Shown here piece by piece: positions 16,721 through 25,549 of a stretch of DNA of 58,974 nucleotides. The stretch's first letter is position 1; every line of letters begins with the position of its first letter. The translations under genes and the position numbers were made by a program. Origin of the DNA: Bacillota bacterium (GTDB taxonomy: Bacteria > Bacillota > UBA994 > PWPR01); assembly GCA_028280325.1 (NCBI GenBank), contig JANQLZ010000064.1, forward strand, positions 1 through 58,974, written 5' to 3'. The notes beneath the pieces are model-generated. The model ran no database searches, was not told where the DNA came from, and saw only the letters and a program-made list of their open reading frames with translations.

Positions 16721-18437
16721 ACGTATTTTTAACCTGTGCAAGGATTCAAAAAAGTATATCTTTTTAAAGGTTCTGACCACCTGGATCGCACTGGTCTGTA
16801 ATATTAGTATAATTATGATTATCGGCTCAGGCCTGGAAAAGGTATTGCAAGGCTCTTACCTACCCTCTGGCTCTTACGCTCTGGCAGTTTTTGCACTGCT
16901 GACCATCAGGTTTATATGTAATATCTACAGCAGCAAATTCTCCGGCCTGGCCGCAGCCAGGGCAAAATATACGCTGCGCCAGAGTATTTACCAAAAACTG
17001 CTGCGTTTGGGCAGTGAATATGTAAACTCTATTTCTACCTCTAATACCATTCAAATTGCAGTGGAAGGTGTTGAGGCTTTAGATACCTACTTTAGCAATT
17101 ATTTACCCCAGCTGGTTTATGCCCTGTTGGCCCCCCTCACTTTGTTCACCGCTCTATCCTTTATTTCAGTTAAAGTGGCGCTTATCTTATTAATATCGGT
17201 ACCCTTGATTCCGATTTCAATTATTGCCGTTATGCGTCTGGCTAAGAAAAGATTTGATAATTTCTGGGGATCATACACCGACCTGGGCCATACTTTTTTG
17301 GAAAACCTCCAGGGGCTGACGACCCTCAAGGTTTATGATATTGACCACCACAGGCAGCAAAAAATGAATGATCAAGCTGAGAACTTTCGTAAAGCTACCA
17401 TGAAAGTGCTGTCGATGCAGCTGAATTCTATCAATGTAATGGATTTAATAGCTTACGGAGGAGCAGCTGCAGGTATAGTTTTTGCTCTGTTGGAGTTTAA
17501 AGCCGGCTTAATCTCCCCAGGCGCTTTGCTGGTCATCATCCTGTTGTCGGCTGAATTTTTTCTGCCCTTGCGTTTATTGGGCTCATTCTTTCATGTCGCC
17601 ATGAGTGGCATCGCTGCCAGTGATCATATTTTCAGACTGCTGGATTTAAAAGAGCCCAACAGCAATTTAGAGATGTCTTTGCCAGTACCCACCTCTGTGT
17701 TAATGACAATGCAACAGGTGTTTTTCACATACGATCAACAGCGAGAGGTTTTAAGGGACATTAACTTAACAATCAATAAAGGTAGCTTTACGGCGCTGGT
17801 AGGCCCAAGTGGCAGCGGTAAAAGCACCATTGCCGCTTTAATACTCAAATTTTATCGGGCCGAACGAGGAGAGATAAGATTCCATAATCGGGATATTGCT
17901 GACCTGGCACCGACTGTCTTAGCTGAAAAAATCAGTCTGCTGGCTGCTAACAGCTATATCTTTGGAGGTACTATTTTAAATAACCTGTTAATGGCCAAAG
18001 CCGATGCTACCCAAACTGAACTGGCCAGGGCCTTACAACATGCCAGATTAGCTGAATTTGTAGAAAAATTACCCGATAAAATGGATACTGAGGTGGGTGA
18101 AGGCGGTTGTTTATTGTCAGGAGGACAGCGGCAGCGTTTAGCACTGGCCAGAGTTTTGCTTGCTGACAGGGATTTTATTATTTTCGATGAGGCGACTTCC
18201 AATATTGACATCGAAAGCGAGAGTCAGATTTGGCAGGCCATTCAAGATTTAGTTGGTAAGAAAACAATTTTGGCCATTACCCACAGATTGAGAAGTATTG
18301 CCAGTGCCGACCAGATATATGTCCTGGACAAGGGTTCGATAGCAGAAAGCGGCAACCATCAAAGCCTGTTGAGTAATGGCGGCGTCTACGCCCAACTCTG
18401 GCTGGAACAGCAGGCCTTAGAAAATATAAGGAAATAA
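16710..18437 (+). CDS. ABC exporter half-transporter, CydD-like (subunit 1)
   Basis: 575 residues: six-helix type I exporter membrane domain (about 1-310) fused to an ATPase. Walker A 'GPSGSGKST', signature 'LSGGQRQRLALAR', Walker B 'FIIFDEAT' and the H-loop 'AITHRL' are all intact. Its sequence style and pairing with a second half-transporter two bases downstream resemble the heterodimeric CydDC/thiol exporters, but the Fur-box promoter hints at an iron-related cargo such as a siderophore, heme or metallo-chelate. The substrate is undetermined. The gene overlaps the DUF454 gene and is co-transcribed with it. Confidence 0.9.
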   Translation: MINRRIFNLCKDSKKYIFLKVLTTWIALVCNISIIMIIGSGLEKVLQGSYLPSGSYALAVFALLTIRFICNIYSSKFSGLAAARAKYTLRQSIYQKLLRLGSEYVNSISTSNTIQIAVEGVEALDTYFSNYLPQLVYALLAPLTLFTALSFISVKVALILLISVPLIPISIIAVMRLAKKRFDNFWGSYTDLGHTFLENLQGLTTLKVYDIDHHRQQKMNDQAENFRKATMKVLSMQLNSINVMDLIAYGGAAAGIVFALLEFKAGLISPGALLVIILLSAEFFLPLRLLGSFFHVAMSGIAASDHIFRLLDLKEPNSNLEMSLPVPTSVLMTMQQVFFTYDQQREVLRDINLTINKGSFTALVGPSGSGKSTIAALILKFYRAERGEIRFHNRDIADLAPTVLAEKISLLAANSYIFGGTILNNLLMAKADATQTELARALQHARLAEFVEKLPDKMDTEVGEGGCLLSGGQRQRLALARVLLADRDFIIFDEATSNIDIESESQIWQAIQDLVGKKTILAITHRLRSIASADQIYVLDKGSIAESGNHQSLLSNGGVYAQLWLEQQALENIRK

Positions 18438-18439
18438 AC

Positions 18440-20125
18440 ATGAAAAAACAATCAGGATTAAAAATTATGAAAAGGCTCATTGTGGAGCTTAAATCCCTGA
18501 CTCCAATGATGTTGCTAACCATTGTGCTGGGTGTACTCGGCTCTTTGGCAGCGATTGCTATTCCTGCAGCCGGGGCTTTAGCTTTGTCTGCGCTACTAAC
18601 TGACCAGATAATGTTAAACTTTCAAACCGCCCTGACGCTCATGATTACAGCTGCAGTTTTACGTGGTTTTCTACGTTACGGAGAACAGTTATCAGGACAT
18701 TATATCGCATTTAAAATATTGGCCATTTTAAGGGATAAAGTTTTTCAGGCTCTCAGAAAACTGGCGCCCGCAAAACTTGAGATGAAGCAAAAAGGGAATT
18801 TAGTCAGCATTATAACCTCAGATATTGAACTGCTGGAGGTTTTTTACGCCCATACAATTGCTCCTGTTGCTATTGCCTTCATTTTCTCTTTAATTATTGC
18901 CCTGGTGCTGGCCAAAATCAATTATTATTTTGGAATCCTGGCCATAGTGTTTTACCTTATTATCGGCCTGGTTATTCCCCAAGTTTCCTCCCGATATGGC
19001 AGAAAACCCGGAATGGAGTATCGACAGGAATTTGGCAGAACAAATTCATTTCTGCTCGACTCTTTGAGAGGCCTGCGAGAAATCCTGCTGTTTCGAAATG
19101 AGAACCGACGTTTAGAGCAAATAAACAGTAACTCAAAAACACTGAATGAAAAGCTGAGCCAAATCAAAATGCACGAAGGAACAGTAAAGGCCTGGACAGA
19201 TTTAATGATTATGATCGCCATTTTGGCGCTGGCCACAACGGGGGCATATTTCTACAGACTTGGAACATTAAATGTAGGAGAGTATGTCCTGGCAGTCGTA
19301 ATCCTGGCCTCATCTTTTGGCCCGGTTACAGCCTTGAGTAATTTAGCAAATACCCTGGTTCATACCTTTGCCTGTGCTCAAAGAATATTTGATATTTTGG
19401 ATGAGCAGCCGGTAATTAATGAGGTAGATGGCCATACACTGCTTCCCAATCATGACATTGCTTATCAAAATGTCAGCTTTTCTTACGAAAATCGGGAGAT
19501 TGAGGTAGTAAAGGATATTCAGCTTGAGATTAAAAAAGGAGATAAGCTGGCTATCATTGGCCCAAGCGGCAGCGGTAAAAGTACTCTGATAAAGTTATTA
19601 ATGAGATTTTGGGACCCTCAAAAAGGTGCAATTCTACTCGGTAATCAGTCGCTTAAAACAATTGCCACCAAAAGCTTAAGGAAAAGCCAGTCTCTGGTAG
19701 CTCAGCAGACCTGCCTTTTTAACGAAACTATTGAAGAAAATATTAAAATAGGCAAGCTTACTGCTTCCAGGCACGAGGTGGAGCTTGCGGCCCAAAAGGC
19801 CGCCGTTAGCACTTTTATAGAATCATTGCCAGAAGGCTATCAAACTAAAATAGGTGAACTAGGCGGCAAGCTGTCCTCTGGAGAAAGGCAAAGAATCGGT
19901 CTGGCCAGAGCATTTCTGCATAGCGCACCTATCTTTATTTTAGATGAGCCAACCAGCAATCTGGATACCCTCAATGAAGCACAGATACTAAAGTCTATTC
20001 AGGAGTCCTGTCAGCAGCAAACAGTTATTCTTATCTCCCATCGGGAATCTACAGCAGCCATAGCTGAGGTCAAGATGGAGCTGAGAAATCAACAATTAAA
20101 AATATTTAAACAAAAGTTTAATTAA
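18440..20125 (+). CDS. ABC exporter half-transporter, CydC-like (subunit 2)
   Basis: 561 residues with an N-terminal six-helix membrane domain and a C-terminal ATPase. Walker A is 'GPSGSGKST', Walker B 'IFILDEPTSNLD', and the signature reads 'LSSGERQRIGLAR'. The ATG follows the previous stop by two bases, so the two half-transporters are made together and presumably form a heterodimer. It ends an operon of three genes; a strong terminator lies about 95 bases after the stop. The substrate is unknown; the Fur box upstream makes an iron-linked role the leading guess. Confidence 0.9.
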   Translation: MKKQSGLKIMKRLIVELKSLTPMMLLTIVLGVLGSLAAIAIPAAGALALSALLTDQIMLNFQTALTLMITAAVLRGFLRYGEQLSGHYIAFKILAILRDKVFQALRKLAPAKLEMKQKGNLVSIITSDIELLEVFYAHTIAPVAIAFIFSLIIALVLAKINYYFGILAIVFYLIIGLVIPQVSSRYGRKPGMEYRQEFGRTNSFLLDSLRGLREILLFRNENRRLEQINSNSKTLNEKLSQIKMHEGTVKAWTDLMIMIAILALATTGAYFYRLGTLNVGEYVLAVVILASSFGPVTALSNLANTLVHTFACAQRIFDILDEQPVINEVDGHTLLPNHDIAYQNVSFSYENREIEVVKDIQLEIKKGDKLAIIGPSGSGKSTLIKLLMRFWDPQKGAILLGNQSLKTIATKSLRKSQSLVAQQTCLFNETIEENIKIGKLTASRHEVELAAQKAAVSTFIESLPEGYQTKIGELGGKLSSGERQRIGLARAFLHSAPIFILDEPTSNLDTLNEAQILKSIQESCQQQTVILISHRESTAAIAEVKMELRNQQLKIFKQKFN

Positions 20126-20219
20126 ATTTAACATAGAACACAGCTAAAAGCCGATATAATGTGGTTAGTAGACGGTGCTTAGATAAGACCAGTTATGCCC
20201 AAAGATTATTTAAGCATGT

Positions 20220-20262
20220 AAAGTCATATTTTCTGTACTTATCGAAAATATGACTTTTTATT
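20220..20262. terminator. Bidirectional terminator
   Basis: A perfect 14-bp stem (AAAGTCATATTTTC at 20220-20233 with its complement at 20244-20257) has a 10-base loop and T-rich flanks on both strands. It separates the ABC operon (plus) from padR (minus), which converge here. Confidence 0.85.
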
Positions 20263-20602
20263 TTCCTCTGCCCCTCAGTTCTCGATACATCTCCATAAAA
20301 TAGTTTAAATGTTTAATACTAATTTCAATCTCAGAGCTATATTTGTCCAACAGTTTTAATCCTGATTCAGTAATGTGGTAGACCTTTTTAGGGGCTCCAG
20401 ATTCACTCTCCACCCACTCTGAAGCTACTCTGCCATCAGCTTCTAAGGACTTGAGCGATCGGTAAATAACTGCAGTGTCCAGATTATTCTCAGCAATGCC
20501 TTCATTTAACTTTGACAGTATTTCCAGCCCGTAAGCAGGTTTCTGGGCGATGATCAACAGAACAAATGCCGGCGCATGCCGGCCGCGTTTCAGTTTTTTC
20601 AA
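20258..20602 (-). CDS. PadR family transcriptional regulator
   Basis: 114 residues, typical of the short PadR-s2 class. The winged-helix motif is clear ('APAFVLLIIAQKPAYGLEILSKL', 'LDTAVIYRSLKSLEADGRV', 'GAPKKVYHITESGLKLL'), followed by one C-terminal dimerisation helix. PadR proteins are ligand- or redox-responsive repressors of transport and detoxification genes. It lies downstream of a split permease on the same strand, whose promoter region carries ATGT/ACAT palindromes of the kind PadR proteins bind, so autoregulation of the three-gene unit is likely. Confidence 0.9.
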   Translation of the reverse strand: MKKLKRGRHAPAFVLLIIAQKPAYGLEILSKLNEGIAENNLDTAVIYRSLKSLEADGRVASEWVESESGAPKKVYHITESGLKLLDKYSSEIEISIKHLNYFMEMYRELRGRGK

Positions 20603-20706
20603 CTATTATCCCTCCCTTAGCCCTGAACCCGCCACCTCAACCAGCAGCTTGCTCATCACAATGTTATCAGCAAAATGATGCTGTACTTGATCTGCGGCTG
20701 TTCCCA

Positions 20707-21237
20707 TTATACCAGCTCAATATTAGAATAGATAATATCCCTGGCTTTGCTACTCAACAAGCGTTCCATTAATAAACTGCCTAAAACATACACAGCTAAA
20801 CTGCTTATGATATGGATAGTAGTGAATCTGCCCCCTAATGAGGCCCACTCATACATTAGAAGCGGCAGTTTCATACTCGACCAGATGCATAGAAATAAAA
20901 ATACATTGGCCAGGCGAGCGCCCTTTTTAAGCAATAGCGCAGCTACCGGAAACGCCACATATAATGGCCCTGCCCCAAACGCACCCATTAATACGGCTAA
21001 AATGCCCCCTAATATTCCAGATTTATCACCCATGTACTTTATCATGGTTTCTCGAGGCACCCAAACATCCAAAAGCCCAATAATAATAAAAATTGGGGGC
21101 AGTACACTTAACATTGTCTTAAAATTATTTACTGTTAAAGTAACTGCCATCAGGCCTTTGGAACTATTCACTAAATAGATCGCCAAGATAATTAAAACAG
21201 ATATTATCGTCCATTTATATTTTTTAACCGTATTCAT
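20707..21237 (-). CDS. Permease, C-terminal-half subunit (YraQ/ArsP-like)
   Basis: 176 residues from the ATG at 21237, which overlaps the upstream gene's stop as ATGA; the longer start at 21276 lies within that gene. Four to five membrane helices are visible, with the loop 'YMGDKSGILGGILAVLMGAFGAGPLYVAFP' typical of the second half of DUF318/YraQ permeases. In many genomes the family is one protein of about 300 residues; here it is two coupled proteins. Substrates in the family include organoarsenicals and possibly metals, but none is indicated here. The gene for a PadR repressor follows. Confidence 0.82.
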   Translation of the reverse strand: MNTVKKYKWTIISVLIILAIYLVNSSKGLMAVTLTVNNFKTMLSVLPPIFIIIGLLDVWVPRETMIKYMGDKSGILGGILAVLMGAFGAGPLYVAFPVAALLLKKGARLANVFLFLCIWSSMKLPLLMYEWASLGGRFTTIHIISSLAVYVLGSLLMERLLSSKARDIIYSNIELV

Positions 21238-21731
21238 TTCATTAACCCCCAAACTAATATCACAAATACAATACAAGCAAGCAGGCCCAGCAGATTACGA
21301 ATAAGAGCTGTTTTTGCACCAAAAAATCTGCTTTCAACCCCAAAACTAATAAAACCAACTGCCATCAGTGATGAAATAAATCCTGCAACCTGAGGATAGC
21401 CAGCTCCATACTGCAGTAAATTTGCCCCTAAAGGAAAGGCAACAAAGCTGGGAATAAAAGCTACAGCGCCCAGGGCTAACCCCAGTATCACACCATAAAT
21501 GCCCGAGCTATTACCAAATACCCTGGAAATAAATTGAGCATCTACTAAGGATAAAACTGCGCCAATGATTATCATCATCGGTAATAAAACTGGAACAAGC
21601 TTAACGATAGATTTTAGAGCCTTTTTAACACCAAGCCTGGTTTTTTCACGGCTTTTGATAAAAGATACTATAAGGCAAATAGCAGCAATAGCATAGACAA
21701 CTGACCCATTCATATTGGCACTTCCTTGCAT
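21234..21731 (-). CDS. Permease, N-terminal-half subunit (YraQ/ArsP-like)
   Basis: 165 residues with four or five membrane helices and the family pattern 'VFGNSSGIYGVILGLALGAVAFIPSFVAFPLG'. This parallels the 'GDKSGILGGILAVLMGAFGAGPLYVAFP' loop of the downstream partner, which shows that the two genes are diverged halves of one inverted-repeat permease. Translational coupling (ATGA) implies equal synthesis. Upstream lie palindromes likely recognised by the PadR regulator encoded third in the operon. The substrate is unknown. Confidence 0.82.
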   Translation of the reverse strand: MQGSANMNGSVVYAIAAICLIVSFIKSREKTRLGVKKALKSIVKLVPVLLPMMIIIGAVLSLVDAQFISRVFGNSSGIYGVILGLALGAVAFIPSFVAFPLGANLLQYGAGYPQVAGFISSLMAVGFISFGVESRFFGAKTALIRNLLGLLACIVFVILVWGLMK

Positions 21732-21750
21732 AATAGTTTAGCTGTTTATT

Positions 21751-21791
21751 ACATATATATGTTTTTTACATTTATATGTTAATAACATATA
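21751..21791. promoter_or_regulatory. PadR-type operator palindromes
   Basis: Two AT-rich palindromes lie upstream of the split permease: ACATATATATGT (21751-21762) and the 9-1-9 repeat TATATGTTAATAACATATA (21773-21791). ATGT...ACAT half-sites are what PadR proteins usually recognise, and a padR gene is third in this operon. Confidence 0.6.
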
Positions 21792-21859
21792 TAGTGCTTA
21801 TAGTTTAATGAGTTTTAGATTATTTGTCAATAGCCTTAAATAAAAAAAATAGCATGCAC

Positions 21860-21882
21860 AAAAAAAGGCGGGAAGAACCCGC
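21860..21882 (-). terminator. Terminator of the flavoprotein gene
   Basis: On the minus strand, GCGGG-TTCTT-CCCGC is followed by a run of seven Ts, 15 bases after the stop at 21897. Confidence 0.85.
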
Positions 21883-21896
21883 TATTGATATTATTA

Positions 21897-22478
21897 TTAT
21901 TCCAGTGAACTGATAACCTTATTGGCAAATTGTTTTGCCAGCTTCACAGTTTTATCATTAGTAAATGCTGTTTTGCTCTCTATATCACGTACTGCCAGCA
22001 TTCCTAAATAATGCAGATTGGAGTGTTTAGCATATCTCCTTACCCCCTCTTCAAACACCCCTGCTCCAGCCTCAATTTCATAGCCGCAGGTTGTTATCAG
22101 CGCCAACTTTTTATTCTTCCATAAACAGGGCCCTGGTTCCTTACCATAGTACTTGTTCATGCCGTACACTAGCCTATCCATAACCGCCTTAAAAGGAGGG
22201 GTGCAGTACCAGGAATATACTGGAGAAGCAAACACTATACAGTCTGCCTTTTGAACAGAGTCATAGATAAGATTCATGTCATCATTCTTCGGACAACCTG
22301 GTTTACTAAAAATATCCTGGCACACCCAGCACGCTGTACATGGCTCAATATGCAAATTTTTCACAGTAATAAAATCTAACTCCGCTTTATGCCTTTTTAA
22401 TTCATCCATAAACGGAAGCAACAACTTCTTAGTATTACTGTTATCTCGCAGACTGCCATATAAAATGCTTATTTTCAT
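21897..22478 (-). CDS. Flavodoxin-fold NAD(P)H-dependent FMN reductase, Isf-like
   Basis: 193 residues with the FMN-binding start 'ISILYGSLRDNSNTKKL', the 'FASPVYSWYCTPPFKAVMDR' flavin loop and a compact cysteine motif CX2CX2CX8C (about residues 47-62, 'CTACWVC...GC'). That motif resembles the 4Fe-4S site of archaeal iron-sulfur flavoproteins (Isf), though in many relatives it is partial. Such proteins move electrons from NAD(P)H or ferredoxin to small acceptors and oxidants. It is a single gene with a strong terminator and a hairpin-rich leader region at 22498-22572. Confidence 0.85.
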   Translation of the reverse strand: MKISILYGSLRDNSNTKKLLLPFMDELKRHKAELDFITVKNLHIEPCTACWVCQDIFSKPGCPKNDDMNLIYDSVQKADCIVFASPVYSWYCTPPFKAVMDRLVYGMNKYYGKEPGPCLWKNKKLALITTCGYEIEAGAGVFEEGVRRYAKHSNLHYLGMLAVRDIESKTAFTNDKTVKLAKQFANKVISSLE

Positions 22479-22497
22479 GTTACTGTCTCCTATATAT

Positions 22498-22572
22498 AGT
22501 CATAACCCAGTGCTTTTGGTTATGACTGTAATCAGGGCTTACTGAAGAACTCAGACTCATTCAATAAGCCCT
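22498..22572. repeat. Two inverted repeats between multicopper oxidase and flavoprotein genes
   Basis: AGTCATAACC (22498-22507) pairs perfectly with 22518-22527 across a 10-base loop. A second pair, AGGGCTTA (22534-22541) with TAAGCCCT (22565-22572), lies next to it. Neither has a proper T-run. They may be operators or leader structures for the flavoprotein gene, or processing signals after the oxidase gene. Confidence 0.5.
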
Positions 22573-22593
22573 AATTATAATACCATAGTTGAG

Positions 22594-24132
22594 TTAGTAA
22601 GGCTGAATTTCAAAAGGCAGCATCATTTCATGATCTTCATGCTCGAGTATATGGCAATGCCAAGGGTATAGGCCACTGAAGGGTTCAAACTTCATTATTA
22701 TTCTTGTAATTTCACCGGGATTAGCTCTTACTGTATCTTTCCAACCTCGTTCATTGGGATCAGGTGGTATTGCTAAACCAGTAGCTTTAATTTTATTGGT
22801 TTTATTGAAGTAGTCTAAATCGAAAGGTTGCCTGTCTAGTATTTGAAAATTAACCAAATGGATATGAATAGGGTGGGTAGCATTGGTACGATTAATCAAT
22901 GTCCACACCTCTGTATCCCATAACCGCGGCTTGATAGAAATGGGATCTGTCCACCTGGTGTTGTTAAGCAGCAAGAATGACCGGCCAAACCTGTCTGTCT
23001 GCCGGTCAAGAGTCAGATTTCTGTTAACGTTAGCCTGTGCTGCCCTCAAGGGTTTAATCTTGCTCAGCCTGGCAGGAATTTCGCTGTAATCGGGACCAGC
23101 TAAAGGCTGATTGACTCTAAACTGCATGATCTGGCCAGTTGTATTGGGGTCAACTGGACTGCCATTGGGGTAAGAAGCGGGGGCGTCATTGGTTAAGGTT
23201 ATTTGATCACCCATATATGGACAAAAGTCTAAAACAACCTCAGCCCTCTCGGCAGGCGACAGGAGCAGCTGATTGACCACAACAGGAGCCTCTAACAGAC
23301 CACCATCGCTGCCTATTTGATAAAAAGGCTGCCCAGAAGAGAGTTTCATGTTATAGAACCGAGAATTAGAGCCATTAATAATTCTAAATCTATATTTTCT
23401 GGGTTCGACCTCTAAGTAGGGCCATACCTTGCCATTTACTAAGATCGTATCACCAAAAAAGTCTGATACTATGGAAGGATTAACCCCTGGGGTCGGGGGA
23501 TCAGTTTGACTGGGGTAATACAGAGAACCGTCATCGTTAAAGGATTTATCTGAGATAAATAGGACAATGTCATATGCTCTTCTGGGTAGATTAAGCCTGT
23601 ATTCCAACGGATCACGAATTAAGTAAACGCCGGCCAGGCCGGCATACACATTGAGCCGGGTAATACCTATCGCATGGGCATGGTACCATAGTGTTGTCGG
23701 GCGCTGAAGATTGGGGTAGTCATAAATTTTTCTTTCGAATTTTGGACCCACCACCCGATATCCTCTGGTAAACCAGGCATCCGGGTAGCCATCGCTTTCC
23801 GGACGAACTACAGCCCCGTGTAAGTGAATAACCGTCCTTACCCGTGGGACATTGGGCTCTGCTCCATGAATCGTAGTATCTACCGGCAATAGATGTTTGA
23901 CGGGCAGGTGATTAACCCACTTCACTTTTATCTTCTGATTGGGCCTAACCTCAATTACCGGTCCGGGATAACTGCCTTCAAATCCCCAGGTAGTTGTCTG
24001 AGGCATGCTGCTGTGAAAACTATGCTTAAACTGCTGCATTCTTACTATATAATAGGGAACGCCCTGTTTTTTACGCCTGGGTTTTAATACCTGCGGAATA
24101 GGAAGTTTGTCAGCAAACAGATCTAAATTCAT
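22594..24132 (-). CDS. cotA: CotA-like multicopper oxidase (laccase/bilirubin oxidase type)
   Basis: 512 residues, three cupredoxin domains and no signal peptide, as in spore-coat CotA. All four copper motifs are visible: 'HLHG' (about 103-106), 'WYHAHAIG', 'HPIHIH' and the C-terminal 'PWHCHILEHEDHEMM' carrying the type-1 cysteine with an axial methionine. The type-2/3 histidine set is therefore complete. It oxidises phenolics, bilirubin or metals with reduction of O2 to water, which is unusual cargo for an anaerobe and fits a spore-coat role. I cannot verify sporulation-sigma control. The ATG follows GGGGG with 8-base spacing. Confidence 0.9.
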   Translation of the reverse strand: MNLDLFADKLPIPQVLKPRRKKQGVPYYIVRMQQFKHSFHSSMPQTTTWGFEGSYPGPVIEVRPNQKIKVKWVNHLPVKHLLPVDTTIHGAEPNVPRVRTVIHLHGAVVRPESDGYPDAWFTRGYRVVGPKFERKIYDYPNLQRPTTLWYHAHAIGITRLNVYAGLAGVYLIRDPLEYRLNLPRRAYDIVLFISDKSFNDDGSLYYPSQTDPPTPGVNPSIVSDFFGDTILVNGKVWPYLEVEPRKYRFRIINGSNSRFYNMKLSSGQPFYQIGSDGGLLEAPVVVNQLLLSPAERAEVVLDFCPYMGDQITLTNDAPASYPNGSPVDPNTTGQIMQFRVNQPLAGPDYSEIPARLSKIKPLRAAQANVNRNLTLDRQTDRFGRSFLLLNNTRWTDPISIKPRLWDTEVWTLINRTNATHPIHIHLVNFQILDRQPFDLDYFNKTNKIKATGLAIPPDPNERGWKDTVRANPGEITRIIMKFEPFSGLYPWHCHILEHEDHEMMLPFEIQPY

Positions 24133-24230
24133 TAGTGATACCCCCTAATATGATGTTATTTTATAGAGGGTATGGGAATTACTATTTTATTGAATTAATT
24201 GAACTTTATTTACGCCAACATTCTAAATTA

Positions 24231-25541
24231 TTAACTAAAATTCTTTTTGCGATATCTGATCAAACCAACAATGTATGCTAACAAGCAAATACTAATCAAT
24301 ATCATAACATTAGACAACTCAAATCCATAGTTAGGGTCAGCAACATTTGTATTGATATAACCAAAAGGAGTTAGACGTTTTAGAAACTCTGTTTTTGCTG
24401 ATATCCCGGCAAAGGAGTTGATGAAATACATTATTAATATAGTTATCATTGCCACTTGTGCAGCACTGAAATCACCCTTCATCAGTGCAGAAAATGCAAA
24501 ACTCAAGCTGGCCAAGACAATAATAATTAAGAACATATTCATAGTGAGAGTAAGGTACTTAGTGATATCATATTTGGAAAATATGCCTGTCTCAATTGCC
24601 GCCCCATTTAGCAGAGTGTTTAATTCTACTACCTTGTTTTTATTTTTGATTTTGCTTAAGAAATAGCTTGGTGACATGCTGTAGTAATCCTTCACCTGGT
24701 TATTCGAAGACAGAAAGTCGATTTTAAGTTCCTTAAACATTTGCTCAGAATCATTGAGCTCTTTGATAAACTCCTCTTCACTTAGCTCCTGAATGTTAAA
24801 CATATCCATATACTTGCGCGGATTCTGTTTCATCTGTTCAAAAAAACCCTCTGGGGACTCCTGCAGATTTTGCAAAATTTCATCTATGTCCTGCTGTTGA
24901 ATACCGCTGTCTTTGATCTCCTGCTCATTTGCCTGATATTCTGATAACAGCATAGAATAGGTAAACTGATTGAAATCTGATTCTACAGGATCTAACCAGG
25001 AAGAGATTGTGGCGGAATTATCTAAAACATTCTTTTCAAAAGCCGGGCTATGCTTGGTCATATCCAATTGGTATGGCGCAGCGCTTTTCTGCAGTTCCAA
25101 TGAGCCATAACCTATTATTCCTATTACTATCATATATCCGATTATTAAGATGATCAGCGTAAAATATTTAGCTGCATATATTTCAGATCGGCTGGTAGGC
25201 CGGGCCAGCAGGTATTCAATTGTGCCCCGCTTTTCCTCTTTTGCGGTCATTTCTGCACTAAAATAACTGAAGAATATGGCCCCGATCAACATAATCCACA
25301 TCGAGGCATAAGCTGAATAGAACCCCAACAGCGATCCAAAGGAGGCCGCGTTAATCCCAAATACAGACAATACATTTCTCATCAATCCTACCTGCAGAAA
25401 GTCTTCCAAAACCCCCATATTATCGGCAACTGTTGGAAAGAAAAACATACTGCCAAAAACCAGCCCGGCCATAATTAAGGTTGGTATTATTATTTTTTTA
25501 TAGTTCATTTTCAGCTCAATAAAAAATTGGTTTTTCATCAT
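24231..25541 (-). CDS. ABC-2 type transporter permease
   Basis: 436 residues. The first membrane helix is near residues 15-35, followed by helices around 75-150, a roughly 150-residue extracytoplasmic insertion rich in Asp/Glu/Gln ('QEIKDSGIQQQDIDEILQNLQESPEGF'), and four more helices to the C-terminus. 'AKEEKRGTIEYLLARPTSRSEIYAAKY' is the usual cytoplasmic coupling segment of ABC-2 permeases. It pairs with the ATPase gene 8 bases upstream. A TetR regulator heads the operon, so drug or lipid efflux is the likely role. A second ATG three bases downstream is equally well placed relative to GGAGGG. Confidence 0.9.
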   Translation of the reverse strand: MMKNQFFIELKMNYKKIIIPTLIMAGLVFGSMFFFPTVADNMGVLEDFLQVGLMRNVLSVFGINAASFGSLLGFYSAYASMWIMLIGAIFFSYFSAEMTAKEEKRGTIEYLLARPTSRSEIYAAKYFTLIILIIGYMIVIGIIGYGSLELQKSAAPYQLDMTKHSPAFEKNVLDNSATISSWLDPVESDFNQFTYSMLLSEYQANEQEIKDSGIQQQDIDEILQNLQESPEGFFEQMKQNPRKYMDMFNIQELSEEEFIKELNDSEQMFKELKIDFLSSNNQVKDYYSMSPSYFLSKIKNKNKVVELNTLLNGAAIETGIFSKYDITKYLTLTMNMFLIIIVLASLSFAFSALMKGDFSAAQVAMITILIMYFINSFAGISAKTEFLKRLTPFGYINTNVADPNYGFELSNVMILISICLLAYIVGLIRYRKKNFS

Positions 25542-25549
25542 TACCCTCC

